Below the pieces are notes generated by a model. The model was not told the DNA's origin, did no database searches, and saw only the letters and a program-made list of their open reading frames with translations. This document shows, piece after piece, positions 11,730 through 20,930 of a stretch of DNA of 64,000 nucleotides. Location: NCBI GenBank assembly GCA_034509425.1, contig JAVTVJ010001688.1, positions 308,091 through 372,090 of the forward strand, written 5' to 3'. The DNA is from Eopsaltria australis (taxonomy: Eukaryota > Chordata > Aves > Passeriformes > Petroicidae). The first letter of the stretch is position 1. The number at the start of each line of letters is the position of its first letter. The translations under genes and the position numbers were made by a program.

Positions 11730-11894
11730 ACGAGGGCATCGAGGGGAAGAAGGATAACAGTTCTTGAGTAACGCAGTTTTTGTGTGCTGGATATAGGAAC
11801 CTCATTAGGTTGCACCGTGTGGTCTTGCTTATTCCGGTTCGTATAGCAAGTGGTCACAGCTGTTTCTCTCCCATTTGCAGCCCCATATCTAAAC

Positions 11895-13761
11895 ATGGGC
11901 CCTATAACTAAGGCTACAGTGGCTGTTATACAGTTTGTGTCATGGGTCAATAAGGTGAGGAATTCATGGATTTTCAGCTTCCTCTGGAAGGCAGGCATGT
12001 GGATTCACAGCTACCACACACTAATGACATGTTTTCAGGGTTACTTTAATAATGGTACCTACTGTGAGGAAGTGACACCAAAAGAAATGTTCTCACAACC
12101 CTTCACCCAGCTCTTTGGGCCTATCCCACCAATCTTTGAAGGGTTCAAATCTTCTTTAGATGCTAATGATACCATACAGTGGCTGGTGTTGCTGATAGGC
12201 CTGCTCTATTTAGCATTCAGGGATAAAGGGGGTCTGACTTGGATAGCCACTCTGACATCTACCCCAGACAATAGGGATGGGGCCCCAGAACCTGACACGG
12301 CCCCAAAGACTAGGGATGCTGCCACAGAAACTGACCTGGCCCCGGAAACTAGGGATGCTGCCATAGAACCTGACATGGCCCCAGAGACTAGAGATGTAGC
12401 CACAGAACTTGACATGGCCCCAGAGACTAGGGATGTTGCTACAGAGTCTGACCCGGTCCCACAACCCACCTCAGAAACAACCCACCCGGATTGGGTGGGA
12501 GTCCTGGTGAAAGAGATACGCGAGATGGGCCAAGTGCTGAAGGAATACACTTGCCCAGCTGGTGGGAAACCCTTCCCCTACCCCAAAGAGGGAGAGTCTA
12601 ATGAGGCAGCAGAGGAACCCAGGGACGTTATCACCGCTCAGGCTCCAGTCAGATCAGAGGGGCAGCCACAGCCAGTAGCAGTCGCCCCTGTGGAAAAGAG
12701 GAAGACTAAGGTCAAACCAGAGCAGCCAGTGAGTAATGATGGGGAAGCAGGGCCCTCTCAACCAGTAGGGAGGCCAAGGATTGAAATCACTACTGAGTCC
12801 CTGGGGTATGACAGTCTCTGTAATCTACGAAAAGACATTGTGCGACGGGGTCGTGAGCCTTTTACAACCTGGTTACTTCGGGTCTGGGACCTTATGGGTA
12901 TGGGCGTGCAGCTGGATAGTGTCGAGGCAAGGCAGATGGGACCCTTGTCCCAGGACTCAGGGGTTGATCAGGTATTCGGAAGAGATGACGGGCCCCGGTC
13001 TCTCTGGGAACGGCTTTTAATAAGTGTAAGAGAGAGGTTTGTCAACAGGGAGAGAATGCAGGAATATCATCATAGAAGACCATGGAAGACCCTTGAGGAG
13101 GGAATCCAACAGCTGAGGGAGGTTGGCAATATTGGAGGTACTCTTTGGGAGGGATGGACAACATGATAACGACCCCGACAAGGTCAAGTGTACAGGACAA
13201 ATGTTGTGGAATCTGGCAAAGCTAGGGCCCTCCCAATACACCATCTTCATTGCAACAATTAATTCTGATGACAACCGAGAGACAGTGGGCTCCATAGCCA
13301 CCAAACTCAGGAATTATGATAGTATGATCAGTGGCCCAATACAGGCTCAGGTCTCTGCTGTGGTCAAAGACCTCAGAGAGGAGATGATGAGAGAGGGGAG
13401 GGAGGAGATGAGGTTGATGAGTGCAGCACCAGTGCGAGTCACAAGCCCCAAAGTCAGAGCCCAGCGCCCCCCAGCCAGGGAGAGAGGGTACACCCCACGA
13501 TCTGAGCTGTGTTTCTTCCTGTGTGATCACGGAGAAGACATGAGGAAGTGGGATAGGAAACCCACTGCTACCCTGGCAGCACGGGTACAGCAACTCAAGG
13601 AGGGAAATACTAACCGAGGCGGGGGGTCCACTAAAGTGAAGGTAGCCTCAGCCTCCCGTGACCGAGATGCCAGATATTACAGAAGAGAGGACAATCTCTT
13701 AGATCCCCTCGAGGGGACCTCTACCATGTACGCCCAAGAAAGAAATGACAACCAGAGCTAG
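11895..13761 (+). pseudogene. gag: ERV gag, inactivated by one frameshift
   Basis: Gag would form the virus-like particle. I start it at the ATG at 11895, which has an A at -3 and G at +4; the open frame runs 15 codons further upstream but only from a GTG. Residues 1-115 include hydrophobic stretches (about 24-37 and 94-108). Residues about 123-187 are 13-aa tandem repeats rich in A, P, E, T, R and D. A charged linker follows. The capsid region starts near residue 295 with an ERVL-like 'PFTTWLLRVWD' motif. The first frame ends at 13164-13166. Clear capsid homology continues in the next frame from about 13123. The break is therefore a one-base gain (or two-base loss) at about 13119-13124. The second part ends at an amber codon (13759-13761) after an 'FFLCDHGEDMRKWDRKPT' segment. 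No CCHC zinc knuckle is seen. Confidence 0.85.
12261..12454 (+). repeat. 39-bp tandem repeat inside gag
   Basis: Four in-frame 39-bp copies start at 12299, 12338, 12377 and 12416, preceded by a degenerate copy (12261-12298). Each codes 13 residues of the form APETRD-A/V-A-x-E-x-D-x. Because 39 is a multiple of three, copy-number change would keep the frame. Confidence 0.95.
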
Positions 13762-13836
13762 AGGGGCCCTGCCTCTAGCCAGGAAGAGGCACGGGAAATC
13801 CGGGTCTTTTGGACAGTGTGGATCCGATGGCCTGGC
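13758..13836 (+). promoter_or_regulatory. Candidate stop-codon readthrough element at the gag-pol junction
   Basis: The amber codon (13759-13761) is in the same frame as pol. A stem GCCTCT (13771-13776)/AGAGGC (13785-13790) starts 9 nt after the stop. Its loop bases GCCAGG (13778-13783) are complementary to CCTGGC (13831-13836), so an H-type pseudoknot is possible. An alternative hairpin CTAGAGG (13758-13764)/CCTCTAG (13772-13778) would enclose the stop and exclude the first. Gammaretroviruses use UAG readthrough with a pseudoknot about 8 nt downstream. The analogy is inference. Confidence 0.45.
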
Positions 13837-16800
13837 ACATCAGAACCACAAAAATATGAAGCGTTAGTTGATACTGGTGCGCAGTGTACCTTAATTCCAT
13901 CGAGACATGTGAGGACAGAACCTGTTTCTATTGCCGGGGTGACAGGGGGATCACAGCAATTAACTTTGTTGGAAGCCGAGGTGAGCCTGACCGGGAAGGA
14001 GTGGCAGAAACACCCCATTGTGACTGGTCCAGAGGCCCCATTTATTCTGGGCATAGACTTCCTCCGGAATGGCTATTACAAAGACCCAAAGGGACTCAGG
14101 TGGGCTTTCGGAATAGCGGCTGTGGAGGCAGAGGGCATCAGGCAACTGAACACCTTGCCTGGACTATCGGAAAATCCAAATGTGGTGGGACTCCTGAGAG
14201 TAAAAGAGCAACAAGTGCCAATTGCCGCCTCGACAGTGCACCGCCGGCAGTACCGGACGAATCGAGACGCCGTGATCCCCATCCACAAGATGATCCGCGA
14301 CCTAGAAAGCCAAGGAGTGGTCAGTAAAGCCCACTCACCCTTCAACAGCCCCATCTGGCCTGTGCACAAGTCTGACGGGGAATGGAGATTGACTGTAGAC
14401 TATCGTGGCTTGAATGAAGTGACTCCACCATTGAGTGCTGCCGTGCCAGACATGCTGGAGCTCCAGTACGAGCTGGAGTCCAAGGCAGCAAAATGGTATG
14501 CCACCATTAACATCGCCAATGCGTTCTTCTCCATCCCTCTGGCAGCGGAGTGCAGGCCTCAGTTCGCCTTCACCTGGAGGGGTGTGCAATATACCTGGAA
14601 TCGGTTACCCCAGGGGTGGAGGCACAGCCCCACGATCTGCCATGGACTGATCCAGGCTGCACTGGAAAAGTGTGAGGCTCCAGAGCATCTCCAATACATC
14701 GATGACATCATTGTGTGGGGGAACACGGCAGCAGAGGTATTTGAGAAAGGAGAGAAGATCATCATGATCCTCCTGGAAGCTGGTTTTGCCATCAAGAAAA
14801 GCAAAGTCAAGGGACCTGCTCGAGAGATCCAGTTCTTGGGGGTAAAATGGCAAGATGGACAGCGCCAGATTCCCACGGAGGTCATCAATAAGATCACTGC
14901 GATGTCTCCTCCAACTAACAAAAAAGAAACTCAAGCTTTCCTAGGGGCCATAGGTTTTTGGAGGATGCACATTCCAGAGTACAGCCAGATTGTGAGCCCT
15001 CTCTACCTGGTCACCCGCAAAAAGAACGATTTTCACTGGGGCCCTGAACAGCAACAAGCATTTGCCCAGATCAAGCAGGAGATCGCTCATGCGGTAGCAC
15101 TTGGCCCAGTAAGGACGGGACCAGAGGTGAGGAATGTGCTTTACTCTGCAGCCGGGAACAAGGGCTTGTCCTGGAGCCTTTGGCAGAAGGTGCCTGGAGA
15201 GACTCGAGGCCGACCGCTGGGATTCTGGAGCCGGAGTTACAGAGGGTCTGAAGCCACCTACACCCCCACAGAGAAGGAAATCTTGGCCGCCTATGAAGGA
15301 GTTCAAGCCGCCTCGGAGGTAATCGGCACTGAAGCACAACTCCTCCTGGCACCTCGACTACCAGTGCTGGGGTGGATGTTCAAAGGAAAGGCTCCCTCTA
15401 CCCACCACGCCACCGATGCCACATGGAGTAAGTGGATCGCACGTATCACACAGCGCGCCCGCATTGGAAATCCGAACCGCCCTGGGATCCTAGAAATAAT
15501 TACGAACTGGCCAGAAGGTGAGAGTTTTGGTCTCACTGATGAAGAGGAGCACGAACAAGTGACCCGGGCTGAGGAGGCTCCACCATATAATCAACTGCTA
15601 GATGAAGAAAAGTGCTACGCCCTTTTCACTGATGGTTCCTGTCGCATCATAGGGATGAACCGGAAGTGGAAAGCAGCTGTGTGGAGCCCCACACGACCAG
15701 TTGCAGAAGCCACTGAAGGAGAAGGTGGGTCGAGCCAATTTGCTGAACTCAAAGCTGTTCAGCTGGCCCTGGACATTGCTGAGAGAGAGAAGTGGCCAAA
15801 GCTCTATCTCTACACCGATTCGTGGATGGTAGCCAATGCTCTATGGGGTTGGCTGGAAAAGTGGGGTTGGCTGGAAAGGTGGAAAAAGGCCAACGGGCAG
15901 CGTAGAGGAAAGCCAATCTGGGCAGCTGATGAATGGAAAGACATTGCCACTCGGGTAGAGAAGCTACCCGTAAAGGTCCGCCATGTAGACGCCCATGTCC
16001 CTAAGAGCCGAGCTAACGAAGAACACCAGAACAACAAGCAGGTAGATCACGCCGCAAAGATTGAAGTGGCACAGATAGATTTAGACTGGCAACACAAAGG
16101 GGAGCTGTTCCTAGCCCGATGGGCCCATGATGCCTCAGGCCACCAGGGCAGAGATGCCACCTATAAGTGGGCACGAGACCGAGGGGTGGACCTAACCATG
16201 GACAGTATCTCCCAGGTGATCCATGGTTGTGAGACGTGCGCTGCGATCAAACAGGCCAAGCGGGTGAAGCCTCTATGGTATGGTGGACGGTGGTCCAAAT
16301 ACAAGTATGGAGAGGCTTGGCAGATTGATTACATCACACTGCCCCAGACCCGCCAAGGCAAGCGCTATGTTCTCACAATGGTGGAAGCCCCCACAGGATG
16401 GCTGGAGACCTACCCTGTGCCTCATGCCACTGCCCGGAACACCATCCTGGGCCTCGAAAAACAGGTTCTTTGGAGACATGGTACCCCCGAGAGAATTGAA
16501 TCTGACAATGGGACTCACTTCAAAAATAGCCTTATAAACACCTGGGCTAGGGAACATGGCATCGAGTGGGTGTACCATATCCCTTATCATGCACCAGCAG
16601 CTGGGAAAGTTGAACAGTACAATGGCCTGCTCAAAACCACCTTGAAAGCACTGGGTGGGGGGACGTTCAAGAACTGGGAGACTAATTTGGCAAAGGCCAC
16701 ATGGTTAGTGAACACCCGAGGTTCCTCCAGCCGGGCCGGGCCTGCCCACTCTGACCCCTTGCGAACAACAGATGGAAATAAAGTTCCAGTAGTACACATG

Positions 16801-16962
16801 AGAGGTATGCTGGGAAAGACAGTTTGGGTAAACTCTGCCTCAAGTAAAGACAATCCCATCCGGGGGGTTGTCTTTGCTCAGGGACCGGGCTGCACCTGGT
16901 GGGTGATGCAAAGGGATGGAGAGACCCGATGCATACCTCAAGGAGATCTTGTTTTAGGGTGA
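13762..16962 (+). CDS. pol: ERV protease-reverse transcriptase-RNase H-integrase polyprotein
   Basis: An open frame of 1066 codons with no internal stop. It follows the gag amber codon in the same frame, so expression as a Gag-Pol readthrough product is likely. The first ATG is at 13816 and residues below are counted from it. Protease has DTGA at 19-22 and a 'LGIDFL' segment near 78. RT has YIDD at 294-297. A connection domain follows. RNase H has FTDGS at 604-608 and YTDSW from 666. Integrase has an HHCC zinc site (first His near 771, Cys 805 and 808) and a D838, D897, E933 triad with 35 residues between the last two. The order and motifs fit ERVL-type pol. There is no dUTPase domain after integrase. 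The frame looks intact, but gag is broken, so this copy is not autonomous. Confidence 0.93.
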   Translation, partial: RGPASSQEEAREIRVFWTVWIRWPGTSEPQKYEALVDTGAQCTLIPSRHVRTEPVSIAGVTGGSQQLTLLEAEVSLTGKEWQKHPIVTGPEAPFILGIDFLRNGYYKDPKGLRWAFGIAAVEAEGIRQLNTLPGLSENPNVVGLLRVKEQQVPIAASTVHRRQYRTNRDAVIPIHKMIRDLESQGVVSKAHSPFNSPIWPVHKSDGEWRLTVDYRGLNEVTPPLSAAVPDMLELQYELESKAAKWYATINIANAFFSIPLAAECRPQFAFTWRGVQYTWNRLPQGWRHSPTICHGLIQAALEKCEAPEHLQYIDDIIVWGNTAAEVFEKGEKIIMILLEAGFAIKKSKVKGPAREIQFLGVKWQDGQRQIPTEVINKITAMSPPTNKKETQAFLGAIGFWRMHIPEYSQIVSPLYLVTRKKNDFHWGPEQQQAFAQIKQEIAHAVALGPVRTGPEVRNVLYSAAGNKGLSWSLWQKVPGETRGRPLGFWSRSYRGSEATYTPTEKEILAAYEGVQAASEVIGTEAQLLLAPRLPVLGWMFKGKAPSTHHATDATWSKWIARITQRARIGNPNRPGILEIITNWPEGESFGLTDEEEHEQVTRAEEAPPYNQLLDEEKCYALFTDGSCRIIGMNRKWKAAVWSPTRPVAEATEGEGGSSQFAELKAVQLALDIAEREKWPKLYLYTDSWMVANALWGWLEKWGWLERWKKANGQRRGKPIWAADEWKDIATRVEKLPVKVRHVDAHVPKSRANEEHQNNKQVDHAAKIEVAQIDLDWQHKGELFLARWAHDASGHQGRDATYKWARDRGVDLTMDSISQVIHGCETCAAIKQAKRVKPLWYGGRWSKYKYGEAWQIDYITLPQTRQGKRYVLTMVEAPTGWLETYPVPHATARNTILGLEKQVLWRHGTPERIESDNGTHFKNSLINTWAREHGIEWVYHIPYHAPAAGKVEQYNGLLKTTLKALGGGTFKNWETNLAKATWLVNTRGSSSRAGPAHSDPLRTTDGNKVPVVHMRGMLGKTVWVNSASSKDNPIRGVVFAQGPGCTWWVMQRDGETRCIPQGDLVLG

Positions 16963-17059
16963 ACTACTTATGACACTGCGCTTGTATCTGTATCTGCATG
17001 TATGTATATACCTCGAAAGTTTAATTTTGATGTAAGGTGTTTGCATGGGAAAAAAATTC
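16963..17059 (+). other. Short untranslated segment where env would be expected
   Basis: Only about 100 bp separate the pol stop from the polypurine tract. There is no env remnant, and no sequence that suggests a deleted one. ERVL-type elements commonly lack env. Confidence 0.85.
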
Positions 17060-17070
17060 GGGGTGGAGAA
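17060..17070 (+). promoter_or_regulatory. Polypurine tract
   Basis: GGGGTGGAGAA lies directly before the TG of the 3' LTR, the expected place for the plus-strand primer. One T interrupts the purines. A short A run lies just upstream. Confidence 0.85.
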
Positions 17071-17959
17071 TGTTGAAGGTTGGATCTAGTTCTTTTCCTC
17101 AGGAATTTTTCTCCCATGGGTTGCTAGGACACAAATGACTGGGTACTTAAGAGAAACAAAGCACAAGGCTGTAGCCTTTCTCCTTGGCAGGGTGGGGCAA
17201 AATTGCCCCTCACGGAAGCAGAGCCTGGTAATGTGAGATTTGGAGAGACTGAAAAGCAAGGGCAGAGGGAGGTCACGCCCTCTTGCTCGGGACCCTCGGA
17301 GCTGGACGGTCGGAGCTGCTGTCTGCTGAACCCACGGCCCCTGAGAAGCCAGCGCGGAGCTGCCGGTCTGTCTGCTGTGAGTCTCTGCCCTCTGCCCCAT
17401 CCGGAGCCGACCTGCCTGCCACCAGCCCGCTCCGAGTTTTCTCCGCTACATTGTAGCGGGGCTTTTCCCTGCACGTGAAGACCCCTTACCGTCCCAGCTC
17501 CCTGTGTCCGGGGATCCTGCTGTGGCACCGACACCAGCCGCCCCCGAGGGTCTGTGGAGCAAGGGCTCTCCTCCATCCCTCCGTGCCTCGGGCAGCCGCC
17601 ATTGCCGTGTGCTACCTGAGCTCACGCCGGAGCGCCCCTGCAGGCACCGGGGAATCACCGCACCCAGAGCGCCCCTGCAGGCTGTGACTGGAACTGCACC
17701 AAAGGGAAAAGGTGCCTGAAGCCGAGCAGGCTGCCACTGGGTTTCTGGTTCTGTTTTGTTGGTTAACGTTATAGTTGTTGTTATTTGTTATCCTTGTTTT
17801 AGATAGTAGTAAAGAACTGTTATTCCTATTCCCATATCTTTGCCTGAGAGCCTCTTGATTTCAAATTTATAATAATTCAGAGGGAGAGGGGTTACAGTTT
17901 CCCATCCCAAGGGAGGCTCCTGCCTTCCTTAACAGACACCTGTCCTTCAAACCAGGACA
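17071..17959 (+). repeat. 3' LTR of the ERV
   Basis: 889 bp, starting TGTTGAAGG and ending CAGGACA. It has the same order as the 5' LTR. The palindrome CCGCTACA-T-TGTAGCGG is at 17443-17459. It differs from the 5' LTR at roughly 3% of positions by eye plus small indels. Confidence 0.95.
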
Positions 17960-17964
17960 CCTGT
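17960..17964. repeat. 5-bp target-site duplication (CCTGT), 3' copy
   Basis: Second copy of the duplication, immediately after the CA end of the 3' LTR. The CR1 text resumes here. Confidence 0.9.
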
Positions 17965-18033
17965 TCTAGGGGATCCTGCTTGAGCAGGGAGGCTAGACAT
18001 AATGACTTCCAACCTCATTTTATCCATTCTGTG
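17960..18033 (+). mobile_element. CR1 LINE, 3' half of the copy split by the ERV
   Basis: Continues the CR1 from 10824: 'ggatcctgcttgagcaggga', then 'ggctagacataatgacttcc' and a terminal ATTCTGTG (18026-18033), the 8-bp motif typical of CR1 3' ends. Together the two halves form one normal CR1 tail. Confidence 0.9.
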
Positions 18034-19440
18034 CAGCAAAGCTCCAGAGCATAGGAATTGAACTGTATGTTCGAATCAAGACTGCCATGGAAGCATAACA
18101 GCTTGTGCCATGGGCTGGAGCTGTGGAGAAAACACAGGTGCAGCACCTGTAAACTTGTGTTCAAGGGGAAGCCTGAAAAACCAATTTAGAAGGTGTTCAG
18201 TGGCAAATTCAGAGAAAGCAGCTGTCCTCACCAGACCTTGCATGCAGCTGCAGAGGTACTGAGTTGTGCTAAGCATAAATACTGACAACAGTTTCAGAAA
18301 ACTCAATCCACAAATTATCCAAACATGTCTTCCTTACAAACCACCATCATGAGATGTAAACTCCAGCCCATTTGATCTCAACCATTTTGTGACTCTGTGA
18401 TTCCATATTTGAGGAAACACAGACTTTTTCTGACCTCGTTCGGAGCTGTCTCTCAGAGCCAGACATGCTCTTTTTCTCCTTGCCCACAGTTGCCCTGTCT
18501 TTAATATTTTGCTCACAGCTTTAGTTAGGGCTGTGACTATTTGAAATACTGTTAGACAGCAAAGATCAATTCATACCTGAGTGTCACTGAGTCCCATTTG
18601 TGGGCTGGAGTAATGAAATTCTTACACATAGTGAACAGTGTAATGACTGCTGAATGTGTCATCTGATTGATTCCCAGATTTCAGAGGTAGTTTCGGACAC
18701 TGAAAAATCAGAGCAATGAGGGACAGAGAACTGTTTCTGACATCTGGTTTATGGAGATGATAGCTGATGGATGGCATTCATTAATGGTGTTCAGCATTAT
18801 GGTACTGCTACTTAACTTCCTTCTGACTTCCTTCCATGTTCACCTGCAAGATAAATAGTAAGAAAGACAGAAGTCTGTGGAGCTGTTAATCTAAACCTGC
18901 ATTATGGGGAATACTGGGATGGGGGAAGGTGAAGGTCACAGCCAGAGCAGAAATCAGGAGACAGAGATGAGTCGGAAAGGCAGCACAGAGCTGAAGAAGC
19001 TCCTGCTGAGAGTAACAAATCCTGGCAACACAAGATTCCCAGGTCTGGGACCCCCAGCTGGTGTTTATAGACTGACTCAGAAGCTGTGGCTGAACTCTCC
19101 ATCAAAATACTTGGGTTTTCAATCATTAAAACATTATGGTATGAGAAGTGCATCCAGATATTAAATGTGCATTTATTATCTGTTTTTGTTTCATTTTACA
19201 AATATCCCTTAGGAGATGCAGGAATATGTGCATTCTTGATACAACTTATTTGTATGGATTTGAATGAAAAAGCCTCCATTTCTCTGGGGAAGAATGTACA
19301 TACACTACGTGACATGTTTTCCACCACTAAAGAAACCAACACTCATCTAGCAATAGGTTTTCATAGCAATTTATTGTGATTTGTGGAAGTGAATCAGCAA
19401 AAGGTATTGTGGGTGCTTTAAAGTCAGAGACTGCTTCTTC
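18034..19440. other. Non-coding stretch, nothing firm
   Basis: No gene recognised. A stretch around 18355-18405 ('ctcaaccattttgtgactct' plus 'gtgattcc') resembles a worn CR1 3' tip on the + strand, but too little is left for a separate call. Confidence 0.5.
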
Positions 19441-19479
19441 CACGAATTAATTATCATCGAGCAGATGGTTCCGAAGAGG

Positions 19480-19860
19480 CTGTGGCGACCTTTGGACTGG
19501 AAGCTCGGCATATTTAATTCGCTCTGCGCGCCGTGCGCTGCCGTCCCCGCGCTCCCCCGCCGGCGGGAGCTGCGGCCGGACCCCCCTGCCGGGACGGCGG
19601 CCGCCGCGGCTCGAGGGGCTGCCGGACAGCCCGCTGCGGGGCTCCGAGGCACACCAGCACCCCCGGGGCTCCGAAGGACACCAGCACCGCCGCGGTTCGG
19701 CCGGGGTGGGCGGCGGAGCTCCCCGCGCCCTCCGCGCCTCCCTTGCGGAGCAGCCTCGAACTCGCCCTGCGAGCGGCGTGAAAGCGCCGGGCAGGGCCTG
19801 CCTGCGGGACGGGACCCGACCCTGCGGGGTGTGCTCCGCAAGAGCGTTGTGGCGGGATAC
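19480..19860. promoter_or_regulatory. CpG island, possible promoter or first-exon region
   Basis: About 380 bp that is strongly GC-rich and CpG-dense, standing alone in AT-rich DNA. It lies outside any LTR I can recognise. On the + strand an AT-rich 'catatttaattcgc' (about 19508-19521) sits at its left edge. All frames become open here because stops are rare in GC-rich DNA, so the overlapping frames (for example 19465-20010 + and 19371-19862 -) are not evidence of coding. No clear consensus splice donor was found. It could be the promoter of an unannotated transcript or of a gene beginning elsewhere. Direction is unknown. Confidence 0.5.
19638..19691. repeat. 27-bp tandem duplication in the CpG island
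   Basis: Units at 19638-19664 and 19665-19691 match at 24 of 27 positions and share GGGGCTCCGA and ACACCAGCACC. The length is a multiple of three. Confidence 0.85.
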
Positions 19861-19960
19861 ACGCTCGGTCACCATCAGCTGCAGGCACCTGCTCTCTGCA
19901 CGCTTCCCAGGGTACGGCCTGCCTGCCGCAGGTGTTTGAACACACCCTCTCCGCTAGGTG

Positions 19961-20400
19961 TGATTATCCTGCCCAGTCCTGTCTCGGTAGGATGTAATCT
20001 CTTCCCGTAAGGGGCATCATCCACACGTATTTGGTTTCGGACTATTGGGAGGGCCTGGGAATATTTTTTTCTGTATTTTAGCTAGATCCCTAGGGGAATA
20101 AGAGATTGTGCTTGTGGCAGCTTGCTGAACGCCTGCCTGGCTGTTAGCAACAGGCCACATCACACCCTCTTCCACCATGGAGTGTAATTTCTTCATATTT
20201 TGTAAGTCATCAGATGGATATGCTAAGTTACACACCTCTCCTCTCTTCCTCAAGGAGGAAATGAGCACTCTCCAACTAATCCCTTAGTCCAGTGGTTCTA
20301 CCAAGGTGGCCTGCAGTCCCTGGATAGCAGTTCAGCAACAAGCCAGTGGGAAAGGCTCTCTCATTTCCTGGTAATCCCTGTAAAGCCTTAGCCGTGTCTG
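19961..20400. other. Non-coding stretch, nothing recognised
   Basis: Composition falls back to ordinary after the CpG island. No gene or repeat identified. Confidence 0.5.
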
Positions 20401-20401
20401 G

Positions 20402-20930
20402 TGTTGCCTTTTCCCCCAGCCTGGAAAAGAAACTCGAGATCATTTTAGCAAGGAGGTAATATAAAAGGGGATCTTTATTTTGAAGGTCTTCAGGAGCAGT
20501 TATGGAAAGGTGTCCATAAAAGCCCCTCCTCCAGGGGTGAGGACATATTTATAGCTTTTAGGAAATTAACATAATTGATTAAAAGCACCAATAAGGAGAA
20601 CAAGTGGTGATTCAATTCCTCCCCAGGTCCAGCCCCTTCTCTGGAGCCCCTCTCAGCACCGGCTGTACTTTGTTTATGAAAATGCAGCTCAGAATTGTTC
20701 TGGGCCTTGGTTCCCAGGAAGAACCAAGATAGGACAGGGCCTTGCATCCCGCTGGGTCTTGGAGCTCTGGCATTTGTTTTGTCTTTCTGCTTAGGGAAAG
20801 GCCATGGAAAAGTACTGGAAAAACTAGCTATTAATACAGTAGGCTACAGAGCTACAAATATATGTGCAGAGAGTACAGAGAACATATAAAAGAAAAAAGG
20901 CAGAAACCAAACAGCATCACTGGTGACAGC
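20402..20930 (-). mobile_element. Probable ERV LTR, minus orientation, borders unresolved
   Basis: Read on the - strand, a TATAAATA box (20546-20553 on +) is followed about 70 bp later by AATAAA (20474-20479 on +) and then a U5-like segment. This is the compact promoter-to-poly(A) spacing of retroviral LTRs. A TGTTGCC at 20402 could be one terminus. No matching target-site duplication was found, so the ends and the family are uncertain. Confidence 0.4.

Larger units (their letters stand above)
10825..17959 (+). mobile_element. Endogenous retrovirus (ERVL-like, class III), near-complete, env-less
   Basis: The element is 7135 bp: LTR, PBS, gag, pro-pol, polypurine tract, LTR. Both ends are TG...CA and are flanked by CCTGT. 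Pol and the capsid part of Gag resemble the ERVL group: Gag has no CCHC zinc knuckle, and RNase H is followed by an HHCC/DDE integrase. No env or dUTPase frame fits in the 108 bp between the pol stop and the 3' LTR. By eye the two LTRs differ at about 26 substitutions plus several small indels (roughly 3%), so it is an old insertion. Pol is open throughout, and gag has a single frameshift. It lies inside an older CR1. Confidence 0.93.

Noticed and set aside
16963..17070. Hidden env or dUTPase gene after pol
   Set aside because: Only about 100 bp, with no open frame or motif.
10825..17959. LTRs as a mosaic made by gene conversion
   Set aside because: The 5' LTR shares some variants with the solo LTR and the 3' LTR shares others. 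That is what independent mutation with the solo copy as outgroup gives, so no conversion need be invoked.
19465..20010. 181-codon open frame in the CpG island
   Set aside because: Several frames on both strands are open at once because the DNA is GC-rich. The translation is low-complexity A/P/R/G, with no domain.
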